This document shows positions 14,355 to 17,936 of a stretch of 17,936 bases of DNA, one piece after another. Both the position numbers and the translations under genes were made by a program. The stretch covers positions 1-17,936 of the forward strand of contig JAICTW010000002.1 of NCBI GenBank assembly GCA_025936195.1, in the 5' to 3' direction. The stretch is from Flavisolibacter sp. Its GTDB lineage: Bacteria > Bacteroidota > Bacteroidia > Chitinophagales > Chitinophagaceae. Below the pieces are notes generated by a model, which did no database searches, was not told where the DNA came from, and saw only the letters and a program-made list of their open reading frames with translations. Each line of letters starts with the position of its first letter. Position 1 is the first letter of the stretch.

Positions 14355-15164
14355 CTAAATCAAAATTTCAAACGCATCCGCATCTCTCCAAAACTGAAAT
14401 TTCTCCCTCACTTCTTTCAATCGTTCTTTGCTGAATTGAATGGTAAACACATCTTCTTCATGTGCCTTTTGATATAAAATTTCTCCCAGCGGATCAATCA
14501 CCATACTGTCGCCGCTGTGATAAATATTGTTGCCGTCATTACCTACACGGTTCACACCAATAACATAACACTGGTTTTCGATGGCCCTTGCACGAAGCAA
14601 AGTTTTCCACGCCACATTTCTTCTCTCCGGCCAGTTGGCAACATAAATTAAAACATCATACTCAAACGCTTCACCGCGACCATCTATTTGCGGAGAGGGA
14701 TATTGTCTTGCCCAGACCGGAAACCGCAAATCATAACAAACCATCAAATTGATCTTCCATCCGTTTACAGAAGCAATCAACCGTTGTGTGCCTGCTGTGT
14801 AGTGTTGATCTTCTTCGCCATAGGCAAATAAATGACGCTTGTCGTAATGGCCGTGTTGTCCATTTGGTAACATCCAAATCAGGCGGTTGAAATAACTTCC
14901 ATTCTCTTCAATAATCACACTGCCGGCGAGAATTATTTTTTTTGCTGCCGCAATTTTTTTCATCCATTGCACCACAGGCCCATCTATTTTCTCGGCAAGC
15001 GTTTCTGGCTTCATGCTAAATCCTGTACTGAACATTTCGGGTAACACCACAATATGTGTTTGCTCCTTAATAGCAAGGATCTTTTGCTCCAGCATTAGGA
15101 GGTTAGCATCGCGGTCTTCCCAATGCAATTGAGTTTGAATTAGTGTAAAGCTCAACGGTGTCAT
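14355..15164 (-). CDS. YafV-like omega-amidase (nitrilase / carbon-nitrogen hydrolase family)
   Basis: This 269-residue cytoplasmic enzyme carries the nitrilase-family catalytic triad: E43 in LPEMFSTGF, K109 in GHYDKRHLF and nucleophile C143 in MVCYDLRFPVWAR. The motifs CYDLRFPVW and ANWPERRNVAWKTLLRARAIEN are characteristic of the YafV/Nit2 omega-amidase group, which hydrolyses alpha-ketoglutaramate or alpha-ketosuccinamate and clears deaminated by-products of transamination. The length equals the family norm. It is divergent from the sugar dehydrogenase gene, with 76 bases between starts. A -7-like box (CATTTTTG) ends 4 bases before the ATG, so it may be expressed from a leaderless message. 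Confidence 0.93.
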   Translation of the reverse strand: MTPLSFTLIQTQLHWEDRDANLLMLEQKILAIKEQTHIVVLPEMFSTGFSMKPETLAEKIDGPVVQWMKKIAAAKKIILAGSVIIEENGSYFNRLIWMLPNGQHGHYDKRHLFAYGEEDQHYTAGTQRLIASVNGWKINLMVCYDLRFPVWARQYPSPQIDGRGEAFEYDVLIYVANWPERRNVAWKTLLRARAIENQCYVIGVNRVGNDGNNIYHSGDSMVIDPLGEILYQKAHEEDVFTIQFSKERLKEVREKFQFWRDADAFEILI

Positions 15165-15168
15165 AGTG

Positions 15169-15176
15169 CAAAAATG
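15169..15176 (-). promoter_or_regulatory. Possible -7 box for the omega-amidase gene
   Basis: Minus-strand CATTTTTG is one mismatch from TAnnTTTG and ends 4 bases before the ATG at 15164. No TTG is seen at the -33 distance, so support is weak on its own. Confidence 0.28.
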
Positions 15177-15240
15177 AAGTAAATTTAACAGGCGGAGGCC
15201 GGACTTGAGAAGAATTTCTTTAACCCTTAATCGTCTTCTA

Positions 15241-16956
15241 ATGAAACCGCTTTACAAAGCTGTACTACAGCTTTCGCTCTCTTGTTTTCTGTTCCTTCTG
15301 TTCAATGCAAATATTTATGCGCAACCGCCTTCCATAAGTTATCAAGCCATCATTACCGGGCTTTCAGCTCCCGTTGATCTGGTAAATGCACACGATGGCA
15401 GCAACCGTTTATTTGTTGTGCAGCAGGGCGGCCTTATTAAAGTATGGAACGGCACCACTGTTTCCGACTTCATTGATCTTTCTTCCATCATCAGCACCGG
15501 TGGAGAAAGAGGTTTGCTGAGCATGGCTTTTCATCCGGGTTTTAATGGAACTACCAACCGTTATTTTTTTGTGTATTATACCAATATCGGCGGCAATGTG
15601 GAAGTGAGTCGCTACGAAACTGTTTCAGGAAATCCGAATGCAGGCGATGCTGCAACACAAACCATCATTATAACCATTCCTCATCCAACCAATAACAACC
15701 ATAACGGAGGCAAATTGAATTTTGGTTCTGATGGCTATTTGTACTTTGCCACCGGCGATGGCGGCGGCGCCAATGATGTTCCCAATAATGCGCAGAATGG
15801 AAATGTATTACTTGGAAAAATGATTCGCATTGATATAAACACTTTAAATGCGCAAACGTTTGGCCAATATGAAATACCGGCAGATAATCCTTATAAAAGC
15901 GATCCTTCCGTTTTAGACGAGATCTATAATCTTGGATTGCGTAATCCATTCCGCTGGAGTTTTGACAGAAATACCGGCGATATGTGGATCGGTGATGTGG
16001 GACAGGACACCAAAGAAGAAATTGATTTTCGCTCTTCGGCAAATACCGGCCACAATAATTTTGGCTGGAGTTGTTACGAAGGTTCTGTTTCTACTCCTAA
16101 TGTTACTGATTGCACTCCTGCTGATAATGTGTTCCCTGTTCTTGATTATGATAACCCCAACCCTGGTAGTTCTGCTGTTACAGGCGGCTATGTTTACCGC
16201 GGAAATGAATACACCAATTTCAGAGGATACTATATTGCTGCAGATTTTTATTCGGGAACTATGTATTTCCTCTGGCCAAATGGCAGTGGTGGATTTAATT
16301 CGGCAACACAAACAGGACTGACGAATCAAATTGCTGCTTTTGGCGAAGGCGAAGATGGGACCTTATATGCTGTTTCGCAGGCGAGCAATTCGGTTTACAA
16401 ATTGATAGCAACCGGTGGAACACCTTTGCCTGTAAAGTTGAAAGACTTCAGTGTTCAGCACTTCAGTAATTACAACGAGTTGAAATGGACAACATCATTC
16501 GAGCAAAACACAAAAAGATTTTACATTGAGTACAGCACCGATCCGGCTCATTTCATCAGCGCCGGAACCATAACAGCTTCGGAGAATGAGAATGGAAGCA
16601 ACTATTCCTTTCAACATTATTATTCACAAACAACAAAGCTGTTTTACAGACTGTCAATTGAAGATGCAGATGGAAAAAGGAGCTATTCTTCCGTGGTGAT
16701 GGTTTTACCCGACGCGGAGAAATCATTAAGAATTTATCCTACAATTATAAACAACCGGGTGCTTACGATCACATCTTCTGATCCTGTTCAACAATTGCAA
16801 TTGCTAAATAACAACGGCGCTGTTGTATTTGAAAAAAATTACAGCTCGCGGATTGGCGCATCAGCTGTCAATTTACCGGCACTAGCAAAGGGAATGTATG
16901 TGGTTCAGGTGATTGGGCCAAAAGGAGTAAAGCGACAAAAGATAATCATCAACTAA
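15241..16956 (+). CDS. PQQ-dependent sugar dehydrogenase (GSDH fold) with T9SS C-terminal sorting domain
   Basis: This 571-residue secreted protein has a signal peptide (residues 1-27, ending NANIYA), a six-bladed GSDH beta-propeller domain (about 33-390), a 100-residue beta-sandwich-like spacer (about 397-490) beginning LPVKLKDFSV, and a C-terminal type IX sorting domain (about 495-571, LRIYP..., GMYVVQV, KRQKIIIN). Propeller hallmarks include ERGLLSMAFHPGF, NNNHNGGKLNFG (H154, matching the active-site His) and GLRNPFRWSFD (R234). Soluble glucose/aldose dehydrogenases of this fold oxidise sugars using PQQ and Ca2+; the true substrate is unknown. The LPVKL spacer and sorting tail show export through the type IX system and surface attachment. 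A TTG at 15205 was rejected in favour of ATG 15241, which begins the signal peptide directly. Confidence 0.92.
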   Translation: MKPLYKAVLQLSLSCFLFLLFNANIYAQPPSISYQAIITGLSAPVDLVNAHDGSNRLFVVQQGGLIKVWNGTTVSDFIDLSSIISTGGERGLLSMAFHPGFNGTTNRYFFVYYTNIGGNVEVSRYETVSGNPNAGDAATQTIIITIPHPTNNNHNGGKLNFGSDGYLYFATGDGGGANDVPNNAQNGNVLLGKMIRIDINTLNAQTFGQYEIPADNPYKSDPSVLDEIYNLGLRNPFRWSFDRNTGDMWIGDVGQDTKEEIDFRSSANTGHNNFGWSCYEGSVSTPNVTDCTPADNVFPVLDYDNPNPGSSAVTGGYVYRGNEYTNFRGYYIAADFYSGTMYFLWPNGSGGFNSATQTGLTNQIAAFGEGEDGTLYAVSQASNSVYKLIATGGTPLPVKLKDFSVQHFSNYNELKWTTSFEQNTKRFYIEYSTDPAHFISAGTITASENENGSNYSFQHYYSQTTKLFYRLSIEDADGKRSYSSVVMVLPDAEKSLRIYPTIINNRVLTITSSDPVQQLQLLNNNGAVVFEKNYSSRIGASAVNLPALAKGMYVVQVIGPKGVKRQKIIIN

Positions 16957-16992
16957 TATCTTCCTGTTGAATGTTGCTAAGTGCTTATCAAG

Positions 16993-17000
16993 TATTTTTG
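16993..17000 (+). promoter_or_regulatory. Probable -7 promoter box for the second sugar dehydrogenase
   Basis: TATTTTTG matches TAnnTTTG exactly and ends 15 bases before the ATG at 17016. TTG triplets upstream lie 16 and 23 bases away, so the -33 spacing is imperfect. It suggests this gene can be transcribed apart from the preceding one, 59 bases upstream. Confidence 0.42.
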
Positions 17001-17015
17001 AATAAATCCTTCATA

Positions 17016-17936
17016 ATGAGAAAGTATTTTCTTTTTTTCATTCTGCTTCTTTCATTACATGTAGCTCTTTTGGCACAATCACCCGACCAGGTAAAAATTA
17101 AATTGCCAAACGGATTTACATCAACAGTGATCGCCAGAAATTTAGATCGTGCAAGGCATATAGTTGTTAATAGCAACGGGGATATTTACATAAAACTTGC
17201 CCGTGTTAGAAAAGGAGGAGGAATTGTTCGACTCAGAGATAAAAATGGCGATGGCAAAATAGATGACACTACCCGCTTTGGTGATTACGGAGGAACCGGT
17301 ATTGCCATTAAAAATGGTTATTTATATGCCACATCAAATACTGAAGTGTACCGGTATAAATTAGATAACAACGAACCCGATACAGAGCATCCGGAAGTCG
17401 TAGTGAAAGGTCTGCTTGCCGGGAACCAGCACGAAACAAAATCTATTACTTTAGATAATAACGGCAATATTTATGTAACCATTGGAGCTCCTTCCAATGC
17501 CTGCCAGTTGCAGGACCGAGTAACCGGAGCGCCGGGACAAGATCCCTGTCCTTTGTTGGAAAAAGCAGGTGGCATCTGGCAATTCAAAGCAGATAGAAAA
17601 GAGCAGTCCTACGCTAATGGTGTTCGTTATGCCACGGGCATCAGAAACACGGTTGGTCTTGACTGGAATACAGCAACCAATACTTTGTTTGCCATGCAAC
17701 ACGGAAGGGATGGTTTGCAGGATTATCATTTATTCCCCGATTCCATAAGTGTTGAATTGCCTGCCGAAGAAATGCTGGAAATAACAAAGCCCGGCGAAGA
17801 TTTTGGATGGCCTTATTGTTTTTACAATCAGTTCATTGGTAAAGAGGTTTTAAATCCAGAATATGGGGGCGATGGAAAAACGGTTGGCCGTTGCAAAGAT
17901 GCAGCACCTCCGGTAGTTGCTTTCCCCGGTCACATG
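17016..17936 (+). CDS. PQQ-dependent sugar (sorbosone) dehydrogenase-like protein, 3' end outside the window
   Basis: An open frame of 307 codons runs from the ATG at 17016 to the window edge with no stop. The signal peptide (MRKYFLFFILLLSLHVALLA, cleavage before QSP) is followed by a GSDH/sorbosone dehydrogenase-type propeller: LPNGFTSTVIA, an aspartate-rich calcium-type loop DKNGDGKIDD (residues 75-84), NQHETKSITLDNNGNIYVTIG with a candidate active-site His, and YATGIRNTVGLDWN with the conserved GIRN. GEDFGWPYCFY is typical of the fold. The subgroup with RDKNGDGK is more like the L-sorbosone dehydrogenase/putative membrane-bound dehydrogenase branch than the preceding gene. A downstream cytochrome c or sorting domain could exist beyond the edge. 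Together with the gene before it, this suggests a small periplasmic or surface sugar-oxidation locus. Confidence 0.88.
   Translation, partial: MRKYFLFFILLLSLHVALLAQSPDQVKIKLPNGFTSTVIARNLDRARHIVVNSNGDIYIKLARVRKGGGIVRLRDKNGDGKIDDTTRFGDYGGTGIAIKNGYLYATSNTEVYRYKLDNNEPDTEHPEVVVKGLLAGNQHETKSITLDNNGNIYVTIGAPSNACQLQDRVTGAPGQDPCPLLEKAGGIWQFKADRKEQSYANGVRYATGIRNTVGLDWNTATNTLFAMQHGRDGLQDYHLFPDSISVELPAEEMLEITKPGEDFGWPYCFYNQFIGKEVLNPEYGGDGKTVGRCKDAAPPVVAFPGHM

Noticed and set aside
15913..16329. Long frames on both strands (138 and 129 codons) inside the first sugar dehydrogenase
   Set aside because: They overlap conserved propeller motifs and have no family features or start signals; shadows of the real frame.
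1..17936. Defence island, biosynthetic cluster, CRISPR array, transposon or prophage
   Set aside because: No direct-repeat arrays, transposase, integrase, tRNA-associated ends or cluster-type enzymes are visible; gene content is housekeeping and envelope-related.

Overview
The window is an ordinary-looking chromosomal segment from a member of the Bacteroidota, most likely Chitinophagaceae or a close relative. The lineage call is inference. It rests on a type IX secretion C-terminal sorting domain, a carboxypeptidase-regulatory-like/plug/beta-barrel outer membrane protein, a LytS/LytTR-type two-component pair, few purine-rich ribosome binding sites, and several matches to the Bacteroidota promoter pattern (TTTG or TTG near -33, TAnnTTTG near -7). 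No tRNA, rRNA, CRISPR array, insertion sequence or phage gene is visible. No stretch above 300 bases lacks a gene; the longest gap is 14062-14354.

Layout. (1) 1-119 holds the tail of a probable lptB-like ABC ATPase gene with a broken frame at the window edge. It abuts, tail to tail, a Fur-family regulator (120-563, -), which is downstream of and probably co-transcribed with a SCO1/SenC copper chaperone (567-1178, -). (2) 1321-2867 holds an exported DUF4440/SnoaL-like protein (+), a small two-helix membrane protein (-) and a membrane-anchored GH25 muramidase (-). (3) 3082-5239 holds a glycine-zipper lipoprotein (+), a previously unlisted 52-residue membrane protein (-), an exported L,D-transpeptidase-fold protein (+) and a small exported protein of unknown role (+). 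(4) 5265-9627 (-) is an outer membrane beta-barrel protein followed by a LytS-like histidine kinase and a LytTR response regulator; a strong intrinsic terminator separates the barrel gene from the kinase. (5) 9816-13171 (+) holds a SMUG2-type DNA glycosylase, a MATE exporter and an AI-2E/PerM-family membrane protein. (6) 13330-14061 is a second L,D-transpeptidase-fold paralogue with a GTG start, ended by a clear terminator. (7) 14355-15164 (-) is a YafV-like omega-amidase. (8) 15241-17936 (+) holds two consecutive PQQ-dependent sugar dehydrogenase-fold proteins; the first carries a T9SS sorting domain and the second runs off the window.

How the genes fit together. Three genes deal with peptidoglycan (GH25 and two YkuD_2-type proteins), alongside a glycine-zipper lipoprotein and an LptB-like fragment, so cell-envelope upkeep is the dominant theme. 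The barrel-kinase-regulator run is the most system-like unit, with a possible sense-and-respond relationship, but nothing in the sequence shows its ligand. I did not find a convincing new defence, mobile or secondary-metabolite system. The most useful second looks are the start-codon corrections, the small overlooked gene at 3711-3869, and a recurring -7-like box placed 2-4 bases before start codons, which suggests leaderless transcription.
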